This document shows positions 46,228 through 55,199 of a stretch of DNA of 64,000 bases, in pieces. Below the pieces are notes generated by a model. That model worked only from the letters and a program-made list of their open reading frames with translations. It searched no databases and was not told the origin of the DNA. The position numbers and the translations under genes are program-made. Origin of the DNA: Ilyomonas limi (GTDB lineage Bacteria; Bacteroidota; Bacteroidia; Chitinophagales; Chitinophagaceae); contig NZ_SZQL01000009.1 in assembly GCF_005233845.1 (NCBI RefSeq), positions 96,282 through 160,281 of the forward strand. Direction: 5' to 3'. Numbering within the stretch: the stretch's first letter is position 1; each line of letters starts with the position of its first letter.

Positions 46228-46285
46228 ACTGCATCGCTGTTGTTCAACACATACAATGCAGCGATGCAGTTATTTTTATTTTTTT
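46228..46285 (+). terminator. Terminator-like hairpin between susD and GH32
   Basis: A perfect 12-bp stem (46228-46239 with 46259-46270), loop of 19 bases, is followed by TTATTTTTATTTTTTTATT. It lies inside the PUL operon and may allow only part of the polymerase to reach the hydrolase genes. Confidence 0.7.
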
Positions 46286-46301
46286 ATTCTAAACATATCC
46301 T

Positions 46302-47810
46302 ATGCAAAAACGATTGTTATTAGCTGTATTTGCCAGCTTTTTGAGTTCTTTTCTTTTTGCACAAAACAATACAGCAGCAACACCTCAATGGCGCCCAGTA
46401 TATCATTTTACACCCGCTAAAAACTGGACGAATGATCCCAACGGATTGATTTATGTGGATGGAAAATACCAGTTGTATTATCAGCACAATCCGTTTGAAA
46501 ACCAGTGGGGACACATGAGCTGGGGACATGCCTCCAGTACAGATTTGCTGCATTGGCAACACTACCCGGTAGCTATGCCAGAAAAGACAGATAATGGTGA
46601 TACTACCTGGCGGTTTTCGGGTTGCGTGGTGAATGATAAAAACAATACCAGCGGCTTTTGCAAAAACGGTGGTTGTCTCGTTGCGGTGTACACAGCACAT
46701 TCACCAAACCGGAAAAACGAATCGCAATACATTGCCTACAGCAACGATGGCGGGATGAGTTATACGGATTATGATAAAAATCCGGTAATTGATTTAGGAA
46801 AAACCGACTTCCGCGATCCTAATGTACAGTGGGACGAGCAAAATAAACGCTGGCTGATGGTAGTAGCTCTGCCGCTGGAACATGCAGTTCGTTTTTACAG
46901 CTCACCCAACTTAAAAGATTGGACTTTGCTAAGCGAATTTGGTAGCAACCAAGGCTATAGTGGTCATCCCTGGGAATGTCCATCGCTGTTGCAGATGCCT
47001 GTAGATGGTGATGAGGCTAATAAAAAATGGGTGTTGTTTGTATCGTGCGGCGGTCCTGAAGGTGGTCCGTTCATGCAATACTTTATTGGCAATTTTGATG
47101 GTACCACGTTTATCAGCCATAACCCGGGAACATCCTATTTGACCGTGGATGAAGGCAATACGTTTTATGCAGCTATTTCTTACAACGATGCGCCACAAAA
47201 TAAAAACATTATGGTAGGCTGGATGGTGCCTTTAAAAACAGGAACATCGCCTTGGCGCGGGCAAATGTCTATACCAAGAGATCTTAGCCTGCGTACAACA
47301 GCCGATGGTATCCGGTTATTTCAACAGCCATCTTCGGTAGTGGCTAAGCGTATTAGTACACTGCCGGCAAAGCAGCAATTAACCAAGAGTAATGTGTCGC
47401 TTATCAATAAGGAATTAGCATTCAGTACGCAGCCTGCATTTAACACCAATGCTTACTGGATAGAAGCTACGTTTATACCCAACTCTGCAACAGATGTTGG
47501 TTTTACAATTGCACAGCAAAAAGGCGGTAACGGAACGATTATAAACTATAATGTAGCTACTAATGAACTCACGGTTAAGCCAGCGGCTGGTGATGAAATC
47601 CATCCATTAAAAGCAGTGGTACAACCTGTTGAAGGTAAAATAAAACTACAGGTGCTGTTTGACAAATCCTCGCTGGAAGTATTTGCCAATGATGGCGAGA
47701 AAGCAATTACTACTTATATTTTTCCACCAAAAGATGCAACACAGTTTTCGGCATTTGCAAAAGGCGGAACAGCCATTCTGGATACGCTGAAGGTTTATAG
47801 TATGCAATAA
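46302..47810 (+). CDS. GH32 fructan hydrolase 1
   Basis: This 502-residue secreted enzyme has a signal peptide (LLLAVFASFLSSFLFAQ). The GH32 triad is clear: nucleophile Asp45 in NWTNDPNGL, transition-state stabiliser Asp172 in DFRDPNV, and acid/base Glu225 in HPWECPSL. The five-bladed propeller is followed by a beta-sandwich (VQPVEGKIKLQVLFDKSSLEVFANDG). It cleaves inulin, levan or sucrose-type beta-fructosides; endo or exo mode cannot be told by eye. Loss of a lipobox suggests a periplasmic location. It follows susCD and precedes a thioredoxin-like gene. Confidence 0.93.
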   Translation: MQKRLLLAVFASFLSSFLFAQNNTAATPQWRPVYHFTPAKNWTNDPNGLIYVDGKYQLYYQHNPFENQWGHMSWGHASSTDLLHWQHYPVAMPEKTDNGDTTWRFSGCVVNDKNNTSGFCKNGGCLVAVYTAHSPNRKNESQYIAYSNDGGMSYTDYDKNPVIDLGKTDFRDPNVQWDEQNKRWLMVVALPLEHAVRFYSSPNLKDWTLLSEFGSNQGYSGHPWECPSLLQMPVDGDEANKKWVLFVSCGGPEGGPFMQYFIGNFDGTTFISHNPGTSYLTVDEGNTFYAAISYNDAPQNKNIMVGWMVPLKTGTSPWRGQMSIPRDLSLRTTADGIRLFQQPSSVVAKRISTLPAKQQLTKSNVSLINKELAFSTQPAFNTNAYWIEATFIPNSATDVGFTIAQQKGGNGTIINYNVATNELTVKPAAGDEIHPLKAVVQPVEGKIKLQVLFDKSSLEVFANDGEKAITTYIFPPKDATQFSAFAKGGTAILDTLKVYSMQ

Positions 47811-47821
47811 TACTGTTTTGA

Positions 47822-47858
47822 GAAAGTTGCGGGCATATACTATTATTGTGCAACTTTC
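47822..47858 (+). repeat. Intercistronic hairpin
   Basis: GAAAGTTGC (47822-47830) pairs with GCAACTTTC (47850-47858) across a 19-base loop. There is no T-run, so mRNA processing or stability is likelier than termination. Confidence 0.4.
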
Positions 47859-47878
47859 GTTCAGAAAATTATTAAATA

Positions 47879-48367
47879 ATGTATATGTATAAATATTTGC
47901 TCAGCGCCTTGTTTTGTGTTGTTCTTTGCTCAATGGCATTTGCCCAGCAAACTAAAACCACTAAAACCACCATTGCACCTTTTAAAATAAGATTGGTAAA
48001 CGGGGAAGGATTTACCTATAGCCAGCTTGCCAAAAACAAGCCTACTATACTGGTGTATTTTTCGCCTACCTGCGATCATTGCAAAAAGTTTACGGAAGCT
48101 ATGCTCAAGCGTAAAAAGGAACTGGCTGACAGGCAGATTATAATGATTTCCTATCTGCCTTTAAACGAGGTAAAACAATTTGATGACGAATTTCATTTGT
48201 CATCTTATCCCAACATTAAAGTAGGTAGCGAAGGCTACACCTTTATCGTGCAGAAGTATTACAACATACAGCAGTTTCCGTTTGTAGCAACGTACGATAA
48301 ACAAGGCAAGCTCAGCAAGATTGTACCATACAACAAAGAGTCTGCGCAAATGGCGGCGCAATTGTGA
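47879..48367 (+). CDS. Periplasmic thioredoxin-fold protein (TlpA-like)
   Basis: This 162-residue protein has a signal peptide (LLSALFCVVLCSMAFAQ) and the redox motif Cys65-Asp-His-Cys68 in LVYFSPTCDHCKKF, followed by the cis-proline site QFPFVATYDKQG. ATG 47879 or 47885 may be the start. It is a small TlpA/thioredoxin-like reductase or disulfide exchanger of the periplasm. It lies between two GH32 genes (69 bases after the first and 25 before the second), so it is in the fructan operon. Role there is unclear; it might keep a PUL protein's cysteines reduced or paired. Confidence 0.85.
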   Translation: MYMYKYLLSALFCVVLCSMAFAQQTKTTKTTIAPFKIRLVNGEGFTYSQLAKNKPTILVYFSPTCDHCKKFTEAMLKRKKELADRQIIMISYLPLNEVKQFDDEFHLSSYPNIKVGSEGYTFIVQKYYNIQQFPFVATYDKQGKLSKIVPYNKESAQMAAQL

Positions 48368-48391
48368 CAGCATCGCATTTAAAAACTTATT

Positions 48392-49909
48392 ATGCAACAA
48401 ATAAAATACCTTTTTTTTATACTTCTTTTTGCTGCCTCTACACTGGCAAAAGCACAAGACGACACCGCTGTTTATCACGAGCAGTATCGTCCGCAGATAC
48501 ACTTTTCACCAAAGGCACACTGGATGAACGACCCAAATGGAATGGTGTACAATGAAGGTGTTTATCACCTTTTTTTCCAATACTATCCAGGTGCCAGCGT
48601 GTGGGGACCAATGCACTGGGGACATGCTACCAGCACCAACCTGGTGCACTGGCAGGAGCAGCCGATTGCTTTGTACCCGGATAGCCTGGGCTTTATTTTT
48701 TCGGGCAGTGCGGTAGTGGATAAAAACAATACTTCGGGCTTTGGTAAAGGAGGTAAAGTGCCGCTCGTTGCCATCTACACCAGCCACGATACAGCGGGTG
48801 AACGTGCCGGAAGGAATGATTATGAAAACCAAAGTATTGCTTACAGCCTGGATAATGGAAAGACCTGGACGAAATACAGCGGCAACCCGGTAGTAAAAAA
48901 TCCTGGTATCCGCGATTTTCGCGACCCGAAAGTAAGCTGGAATGAAGCGGCCAACAAATGGATCATGACGCTTGCTACTAAAGACCGCATTACCTTTTTC
49001 TCTTCCCCAGATTTAAAAAACTGGACAAAAGAAAGTGAGTTTGGCGAAAAGTTGGGCGCACATGGCGGTGTATGGGAATGTCCGGATTTATTTCCGCTGG
49101 ATTATAATGGACAAAAAGTGTGGGTGTTAATTGTGAATATTAATCCCGGCGGACCCAATGGGGGAAGTGCTACACAATACTTTACCGGCAATTTTGACGG
49201 TCACACATTTACGCCCGATGATACTACTACCAAATGGCTGGATTACGGCCCCGATGAATATGCAGGTATCACCTGGAGCAATACGGGTGAGCGTAAAATA
49301 TTTTTGGGCTGGATGAGCAATTGGGAGTATGCCAATGTTGTACCTACCGAAAAATGGCGCAGCGCTACAACAATACCCAGAGAACTGGGTATCAAAAAAA
49401 TAAATAACCAATTTCTTGTTACCTCACAGCCGGTAAAAGAATTAAATAGTATCACCAAACCATTCACCACACTTACAAATGTAAAAGCAACGGACTATAC
49501 CGTTGCCAGCACTACAAAGCTTACCACTCCTTACAAGCTATCGCTTACAACAGATGCAGTGAAGGATTTTTCCATTACTTTTTCCAACAAAAGTGGCGAG
49601 CAATTAGTAATAGGTTTTGATAAAGCAACCAATCAATATTATATTGACCGCACAAAGGCTGGTGAATCTTCCTTTAAACAAAGTTTTGCTGCCAAAACAG
49701 TAGCACCACGTTTTGCACAAAAGGCTTCTATAGACTTAGTACTTATTATAGATGCAGCTTCTGTCGAGTTATTTGCTGATAGCGGATTAACGACGATGAC
49801 CGCAATCTTTTTTCCAGAAGATTTGCTAAATCAAATACATGTACAATCAACCGGCGGAGTAGTATTAAAATCCTTGCAACTGAGCAGTATGCAAAGTATC
49901 TGGAAGTGA
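48392..49909 (+). CDS. GH32 fructan hydrolase 2
   Basis: This 505-residue paralog of the previous GH32 enzyme has a signal peptide (YLFFILLFAASTLAKAQ), nucleophile Asp47 (HWMNDPNGM), stabiliser Asp178 (DFRDPKV) and acid/base Glu229 (GVWECPDL). The C-terminal beta-sandwich is kept (ASIDLVLIIDAASVELFADSG). Sequence outside the motifs differs much from enzyme 1, so the two probably act on different linkages or chain lengths. It is the last gene of the PUL operon, closed by a strong terminator. Confidence 0.93.
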   Translation: MQQIKYLFFILLFAASTLAKAQDDTAVYHEQYRPQIHFSPKAHWMNDPNGMVYNEGVYHLFFQYYPGASVWGPMHWGHATSTNLVHWQEQPIALYPDSLGFIFSGSAVVDKNNTSGFGKGGKVPLVAIYTSHDTAGERAGRNDYENQSIAYSLDNGKTWTKYSGNPVVKNPGIRDFRDPKVSWNEAANKWIMTLATKDRITFFSSPDLKNWTKESEFGEKLGAHGGVWECPDLFPLDYNGQKVWVLIVNINPGGPNGGSATQYFTGNFDGHTFTPDDTTTKWLDYGPDEYAGITWSNTGERKIFLGWMSNWEYANVVPTEKWRSATTIPRELGIKKINNQFLVTSQPVKELNSITKPFTTLTNVKATDYTVASTTKLTTPYKLSLTTDAVKDFSITFSNKSGEQLVIGFDKATNQYYIDRTKAGESSFKQSFAAKTVAPRFAQKASIDLVLIIDAASVELFADSGLTTMTAIFFPEDLLNQIHVQSTGGVVLKSLQLSSMQSIWK

Positions 49910-49937
49910 GTTTTGTAACCAGTAAATAGTTTAAATT

Positions 49938-49974
49938 AACGCTGGCAGGTTTAAGAACCCTGCCAGCGTTTTTT
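49938..49974 (+). terminator. Terminator of fructan PUL
   Basis: A perfect 12-bp GC-rich stem (49938-49949 with 49959-49970) with a 9-base loop is followed by TTTTTT. It lies 29 bases after the last GH32 stop codon. Confidence 0.85.
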
Positions 49975-50636
49975 GCAAGGCTACCAACCATGTTAACCAT
50001 GTTTAATAACGAAGAGCACGCATGCCAACAGCACTATTTTTATAAATTAAGTCTCTACCTTTTATTTACTTCATTATTTATTCTTTGTGTTCCGTTGTGC
50101 TTATATATTTATCGCAACAGAGAAGCTTACACCATTTCAGATTAAGTTATGCGGATTAGTAAGATTACGCAACTCATTTATCTTTACTGATTAACCGAAC
50201 TATTTACCCTGAAATGGAATAGGTGTAAAAACCACAAGCATTCTTATGCGTAAATGCTATAAACACAAAAAAGTTGTTGCCCGTTTGCGGCGTTATTTCC
50301 CGACTTAAACTTTTGCTTTAATTTATTATAAATAAACTGCCGGCACATTGCCATTTTTGTTTAGTATCTTTTAAATAATTTTTTTATATACCCTGGCGCC
50401 CGTTACAAACCTTCTCATATTAATTGAAGCTGCTTACTAATTGGATATCATAGTAAAAGTGCAGTTTTACTGTTGCTTTTAGAGGGGGTTATAGCATTAA
50501 ATAGCCGAGGCATTCTTTTTAGGTGAATTTAATGCAAATGAAAAGGTGTTTAAAATCAATACATAGTGTTCTAATTCCTATATGTCCTTCTATCTTTGCA
50601 GTGTTCTTTTTTAAATCCAATATCAAATTCAATATC
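49975..50636. other. Intergenic region with promoter near 50591
   Basis: No gene is seen here. The frame of the following lipoprotein runs up to 50523, but a good promoter box at 50591 and a lipoprotein signal at 50637 place the upstream part outside the gene. Confidence 0.5.
50591..50598 (+). promoter_or_regulatory. -7 box of lipoprotein gene
   Basis: TATCTTTG matches TAnnTTTG, 39 bases before ATG 50637, and supports that start choice. No TTTG -33 element is evident. Confidence 0.55.
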
Positions 50637-51674
50637 ATGAAAAAGTATTATTCACTGGCAGTGGCATGTATTGCACTGTTCCTTTGCAGTTGCAGCAAAG
50701 AAGACCTAAACGGAACCGTTACCAACAGCACTACATCGGCAAATGCTTCCACTAAAGCAGAAGGTTCCATACTCACACTTATTCCTAATAAATCGCTGAA
50801 TTATGGAGCATTAATCGGCGCACCCTCCGTAACAGGCAGCATAGATTTTCAGCTTAATGTTGCAGACGACCTTGGCGTTTCATGCTTACGGGAGCGCACT
50901 AATGTACCGAGTAATACTCCCGATCCTATTGTTGTAAAGAGTAATTATAAGGTGTTGCTCAACTTTTGCCGCGGAAGTTTTAGCAGCGGCACTCCTATGC
51001 CCTTTGTTACTAACCTTACTCAATATAAGAAAGATTTGAAAAGTACGCTTGCTGTATATACTGTTAACCCAGCTGTAGCGGTAATTGAAAACGAAGAATC
51101 TAATAAACTGTACTATTCAGGTAGTGCACAGCAGTATATCAACCAGTTAAAAGCAGCTATTAGTGTGATGCACGGGCGCGGCATTAAAGTAGCAAATGGT
51201 GGCATTACCAGCACTGGCTTGAATTACCTGGTGTACCAGGACTTTATGAATCAGGGTAAAACCGATTCGGCAGAACGGTTTAAGCAACTCACAGGTGTTG
51301 CACCAAAGGCACTCACTATACAAGAGCGCGGTAGATTTGTGGATACCTTGTTGCAGGCGTATGCCACTATAAATTTAGACTACGTAAACTTCCATTGGAA
51401 GGGTACTTCACCCAATACCGAAGCATTACAATCAGTTATAAATTACATGAAAAAAAGAACCAATAAGCCAGTTATCTCTAACGAGTTTGGCCAATTTGAT
51501 AAAGAAGTAGTTACGCTACAGGCAATGCTGCAAGTAGCTACTGATAATAACCTTCCTTATGTTGTATGGTACAGCCCCGATGAGAATGCAGGCAAGAAAG
51601 ATACACCGCTGCACCATAGCGATCAGTCACTTACACCTAACGGTTTTGCTTACAAGGATTATCTTAAAAACTAA
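50637..51674 (+). CDS. Lipoprotein with glycoside-hydrolase-like barrel
   Basis: From ATG 50637 the 345-residue product has a lipoprotein signal (ACIALFLCSCSKED). The rest reads as a TIM-barrel glycan-binding or glycoside hydrolase protein: a SCLRERTNV strand, an YINQLKAAISVMHGRGIKVANGG segment, VNFHWKGT, and KPVISNEFGQFD, where the Glu in SNEFG is in the place of a clan GH-A nucleophile; VVWYSPDEN follows. The acid/base residue is not obvious, so activity is uncertain. It is not preceded by PUL genes in the same transcript because of the terminator at 49938. Confidence 0.6.
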   Translation: MKKYYSLAVACIALFLCSCSKEDLNGTVTNSTTSANASTKAEGSILTLIPNKSLNYGALIGAPSVTGSIDFQLNVADDLGVSCLRERTNVPSNTPDPIVVKSNYKVLLNFCRGSFSSGTPMPFVTNLTQYKKDLKSTLAVYTVNPAVAVIENEESNKLYYSGSAQQYINQLKAAISVMHGRGIKVANGGITSTGLNYLVYQDFMNQGKTDSAERFKQLTGVAPKALTIQERGRFVDTLLQAYATINLDYVNFHWKGTSPNTEALQSVINYMKKRTNKPVISNEFGQFDKEVVTLQAMLQVATDNNLPYVVWYSPDENAGKKDTPLHHSDQSLTPNGFAYKDYLKN

Positions 51675-51732
51675 AATCTTGTTCATAGGTCAAAAGCGGC
51701 GCTTTTTAGAAAAAGTGCTTAAAAATTGACCT

Positions 51733-51780
51733 AATAAAAACCTACCCTGTTTTAAGTATAAAACAGGGTAGGTTTTTATT
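51733..51780. terminator. Bidirectional terminator
   Basis: A perfect 22-bp stem (51733-51754 with 51759-51780) and 4-base loop with T-runs on either strand separates the lipoprotein gene from the convergent epimerase gene. Confidence 0.9.
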
Positions 51781-51930
51781 TATTTGCAGCATACAAATTA
51801 ATATTTTACACTTTTTGTATTTGCTATGTTGCATGGGTATAAGCGTAAAAACTATTGCTCAAACACATGCATGAATATGCCTTTGACTACGGTTGATTTT
51901 TACATAAAGGCCAACTGTTGCAATGGTAGT

Positions 51931-52890
51931 TCATGATTCCTGCTGCATTGCCTGTATTGTTTTAATTAATCCTTCGTACAATGTGTAAGATGGTGTAAAG
52001 CCGGTTTGCCGCCATTGCTCTCCCGAAAACTGTGTAGTAGCACAGAACTTTTTTACGCGCACAGCAGAAATAGAAAATTTTTTACGCGTAATAACTGCTG
52101 CTATATCAAAAGCCACACCGCCTAAATAGCCAAGCCAATAAGGAATTCTCACAGCCGCAATTTTTTTGTTCATTGCTTTTTCAACAATTGCTACTAATTC
52201 ATTCATTGATAAGTCGGGCTTATCGGTATAATTGAACACGTGGTAACCGCTCCCGTTTTTTTGCAACAAATACCTGATAAAACCGGTAATATTTTCAATA
52301 TAACTCATGGATTTTCTGTTGTTCCCTGAGCCTATCATAAGAAATTTTCCGGAGCTGATTTGTTGCAGCAAATTATGCACATTGCCTTTGTTGTTTGGAC
52401 CAAAAACAACGGTAGGACGTACAATAATTAATGTTTTATTGTTTGCATCTTTTTGCTGCCATTCACGCAATACTTCTTCCGCCATCCATTTAGATTTTCC
52501 ATAGTGATTGAACGGGGCTGCCGGAGCGTTTTCATCAGGATTCAATTTATTCAATCCATACACTGCAACAGAACTAATAAAGATAACTTTATGAATACCT
52601 TTTTCATCCAAAGCTTTTAATACATTCTTAGTGCCCTGTACATTTACATCGTAATACAATGAGGCAGGCGATACATCATCGCGGTGCTCTGCGGCAAGCA
52701 GTATTGCCCAATCTGCAGGTTGTATAGCAGGGAGCAAGTGGTCGTAATCTCTTATATCAACTATGGAAGTAAGATGTGGAAATGCAGTGGAGTTGCGCTT
52801 ATCTATATTTAGTAACTGATGCTCTGGTTGTAGCAATTCAATCAAATAAGTGCCAATAAAACCCGAGCCGCCAATGGTAATAATCTTCAT
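51931..52890 (-). CDS. NAD-dependent epimerase/dehydratase (SDR)
   Basis: This 319-residue extended short-chain dehydrogenase has the NAD(P) motif GGSGFIG (residues 7-13), ISSVAVYG and the catalytic Tyr130-x3-Lys134 (HYGKSKW). These act on nucleotide sugars in most relatives: 4-epimerases, dehydratases or reductases. The C-terminal hydrophobic part (RIPYWLGYLGGVAFDIAAVIT) is like the WbpV/UDP-glucose 4-epimerase-like subgroup tied to surface polysaccharides. It lies divergent from a large hydrolase and not far from the exopolysaccharide operon, so nucleotide-sugar supply is plausible. Confidence 0.82.
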   Translation of the reverse strand: MKIITIGGSGFIGTYLIELLQPEHQLLNIDKRNSTAFPHLTSIVDIRDYDHLLPAIQPADWAILLAAEHRDDVSPASLYYDVNVQGTKNVLKALDEKGIHKVIFISSVAVYGLNKLNPDENAPAAPFNHYGKSKWMAEEVLREWQQKDANNKTLIIVRPTVVFGPNNKGNVHNLLQQISSGKFLMIGSGNNRKSMSYIENITGFIRYLLQKNGSGYHVFNYTDKPDLSMNELVAIVEKAMNKKIAAVRIPYWLGYLGGVAFDIAAVITRKKFSISAVRVKKFCATTQFSGEQWRQTGFTPSYTLYEGLIKTIQAMQQES

Positions 52891-53208
52891 ACTTGTCTTT
52901 ACGAATATAATTAAGCAGTGGTTATTGTATAGCTGAAAATTTATGTAATCACACGCTTCTTAAACTTACAATAGTGTTATTTTTTCAAAATACTATATAT
53001 GGTTTACAAGCGTAAACAGATAAGAATAATAGCTATACTATAGTAATGGCATATTTTTTATAAACTTATAATATTAATAATATTAACGGGGTTAAATATA
53101 ATAAGGATTAAACGAAGTGAATTAAAAAGCAACTAATACAATAATTATTATGGTTCTTTCCTGTCTTCAACTGTGTATAACTTTAATAATGTAAAATGTT
53201 TAATAATT

Positions 53209-55191
53209 ATGATCTATTCTATTAAGAAAGCACTGGCAACCACGCTGTTGTTGTTATGTATTTATACAAGCCATTCACAATCTGGCAAAGCACCTTTGCA
53301 AAGGAAAGATTGTTTCTTTGGTGTGCATTTCGATTTTCATGCAACTGCTGCGGATACAGAGATAGGTAAAACGGTAACTGCCGACATGATAGATGCGTTT
53401 TTGGAGCAGGTGAAGCCCGATTTTGTGCAGGTTGATAGTAAAGGACATCCGGGCGTTGCCAGCTTTCCTACCAAAGTAGGCACTGCAGCAGGTGGCTTTA
53501 CAAAAGATGCGCTGAAGATATGGAGGCAGGAAACGGCGAAGTATGGAGTAGGTTTGTATGCGCATTATTCTGGTCTGTTGGATAAGGCGGCTTTAAAAAA
53601 ACATCCCAACTGGGGTGTGGTGGATGGCAATAAAAAAGTAAGTACAGAGTTAGCTTCGGTATTTAGTAATTACGAAGACTCACTGATGATTCCACAATTA
53701 GAAGAGTTGATAAAAAATTACAACATAGATGGAGTTTGGATTGATGGCGATACCTGGGCAACACAACCCGACTATAGTCAGAATGCATTAGCACAGTTTA
53801 AAAAACAAACAGGTATTTCAACTGTTACTGCTAACAAAAACACATCTGCTTATAAAGCATTAGTACGTTTTGAGCGTGCAGCATTTATCCGGTATGTAAA
53901 TAAATATGTTAACCAGCTACATAATTTTGATAAGAATGTTGAAATAGGTACCAATTGGTTATACTCTTCGTATGCACCCTTACCTATTGATGTAGATGTC
54001 GATTTTCTATCGGGCGATATACCCTCCAGCCAGGGCGATTTGCATAAGGTTGCCTTTGATGCACGTACTTTCTCTTCGCAGGCATTAACCTATAATAAAC
54101 CCTGGGACCTCATGTCGTGGGGCTTTGATAATAAAGGCATAAGATCTACCGATGTATTGTTCCAGGAAGCTGCGGAAGTAATAGCAATGGGTGGCGCATG
54201 GCAATGTTATTTTCCACAAAACCGCGATGCTTCTATAAAAAAGAATTACCTGAACACGCTTACGGAAGCTGCAAGGTTTATGCGTGCGCGACAAGCGTAT
54301 TGTCAGCATGCCACTCCGGTTAAGCAAATTGCTGTGCTGTACAGTGGCACTAACCAATTAACTAAAAATACCGGGATTTTTCAAAACATAGATATTGCTA
54401 CTGTCCGCAATACGTTGTATGCATTATTGGATAATCAGCAGCCCGCAGAAATAATAATGGAGCATCAGTTAAACGCAAGGGCGAATGATTATCCGTTGAT
54501 CGTAGTGCCCGAACTGGGCGTGGCACAACAGTATCAGGAGAAACTGTTGCAGTATGTTTCCAATGGCGGAACTCTATTGTTATTGGGACCTGATAATGCT
54601 ATGAAATTTGCAAAATATGCCGGTGTTCAACTAAACAAAAGTGCAACTGGTAAAGCAAGTACATTAAATTTAAAGCCGGGTAATGCTGCTTATTCGTTTT
54701 CCATACAGCCATTTGCTTTACAGTCTGGCACCGAAGAGATAAAAGACGTGCTTGCCGGTGAAAATGCATCTGCAAACACGTTACCCGTTGCTGCAGTAAG
54801 AAAATATGGTAAAGGCCAAATAGCCTGCCTTTTTATCAACCAGAGCAGTGCTGCTTCCAATGCCAAATATGCAGTATATAAGCAAATGCTGGATGCAGTA
54901 ACCGAAAAACTGTTTACCAATCCTATGGTGCAAGTAACGGGTTCGCGCAATGTGCATGTAACTATCAATATGGTGAACGGCAAAACGGTGATTAATCTTA
55001 TCAATACTAAAAATGCAGCAAATGGTGCTATACCTGCATTGGAACCGCTTACTGTAAAATTGCACAGCGCTAAAAAGCTGCAAATAAAATTGCAGCCGGA
55101 GAATACAACACCAAAGTATGATTATGCCAATAACACTTATACCATACAGGTTCCAGGCTTTAAGATACATGAAATGATCGTAGCAGAATAG
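53209..55191 (+). CDS. Secreted glycoside-hydrolase-like protein (GHL/fucosidase-like)
   Basis: ATG 53209 gives a signal peptide (ATTLLLLCIYTSHSQ); GTG 53173 would add twelve residues before it. The 660-residue product has a TIM-barrel domain with FFGVHFDFHA, DFVQVDSKGHPG, YGVGLYAHYSGLLD and VWIDGDTWATQPDY (Asp residues there are candidate nucleophiles). It resembles alpha-L-fucosidase or hypothetical glycosyl hydrolase 6-like proteins. A C-terminal domain (VLYSGTNQLTKN ... NDYPLIVVPELG) looks like a beta-galactosidase trimerisation/amidotransferase-like fold. The precise family is not certain. It ends eight bases from the convergent exopolysaccharide operon. Confidence 0.7.
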   Translation: MIYSIKKALATTLLLLCIYTSHSQSGKAPLQRKDCFFGVHFDFHATAADTEIGKTVTADMIDAFLEQVKPDFVQVDSKGHPGVASFPTKVGTAAGGFTKDALKIWRQETAKYGVGLYAHYSGLLDKAALKKHPNWGVVDGNKKVSTELASVFSNYEDSLMIPQLEELIKNYNIDGVWIDGDTWATQPDYSQNALAQFKKQTGISTVTANKNTSAYKALVRFERAAFIRYVNKYVNQLHNFDKNVEIGTNWLYSSYAPLPIDVDVDFLSGDIPSSQGDLHKVAFDARTFSSQALTYNKPWDLMSWGFDNKGIRSTDVLFQEAAEVIAMGGAWQCYFPQNRDASIKKNYLNTLTEAARFMRARQAYCQHATPVKQIAVLYSGTNQLTKNTGIFQNIDIATVRNTLYALLDNQQPAEIIMEHQLNARANDYPLIVVPELGVAQQYQEKLLQYVSNGGTLLLLGPDNAMKFAKYAGVQLNKSATGKASTLNLKPGNAAYSFSIQPFALQSGTEEIKDVLAGENASANTLPVAAVRKYGKGQIACLFINQSSAASNAKYAVYKQMLDAVTEKLFTNPMVQVTGSRNVHVTINMVNGKTVINLINTKNAANGAIPALEPLTVKLHSAKKLQIKLQPENTTPKYDYANNTYTIQVPGFKIHEMIVAE

Positions 55192-55199
55192 GCAATCAT

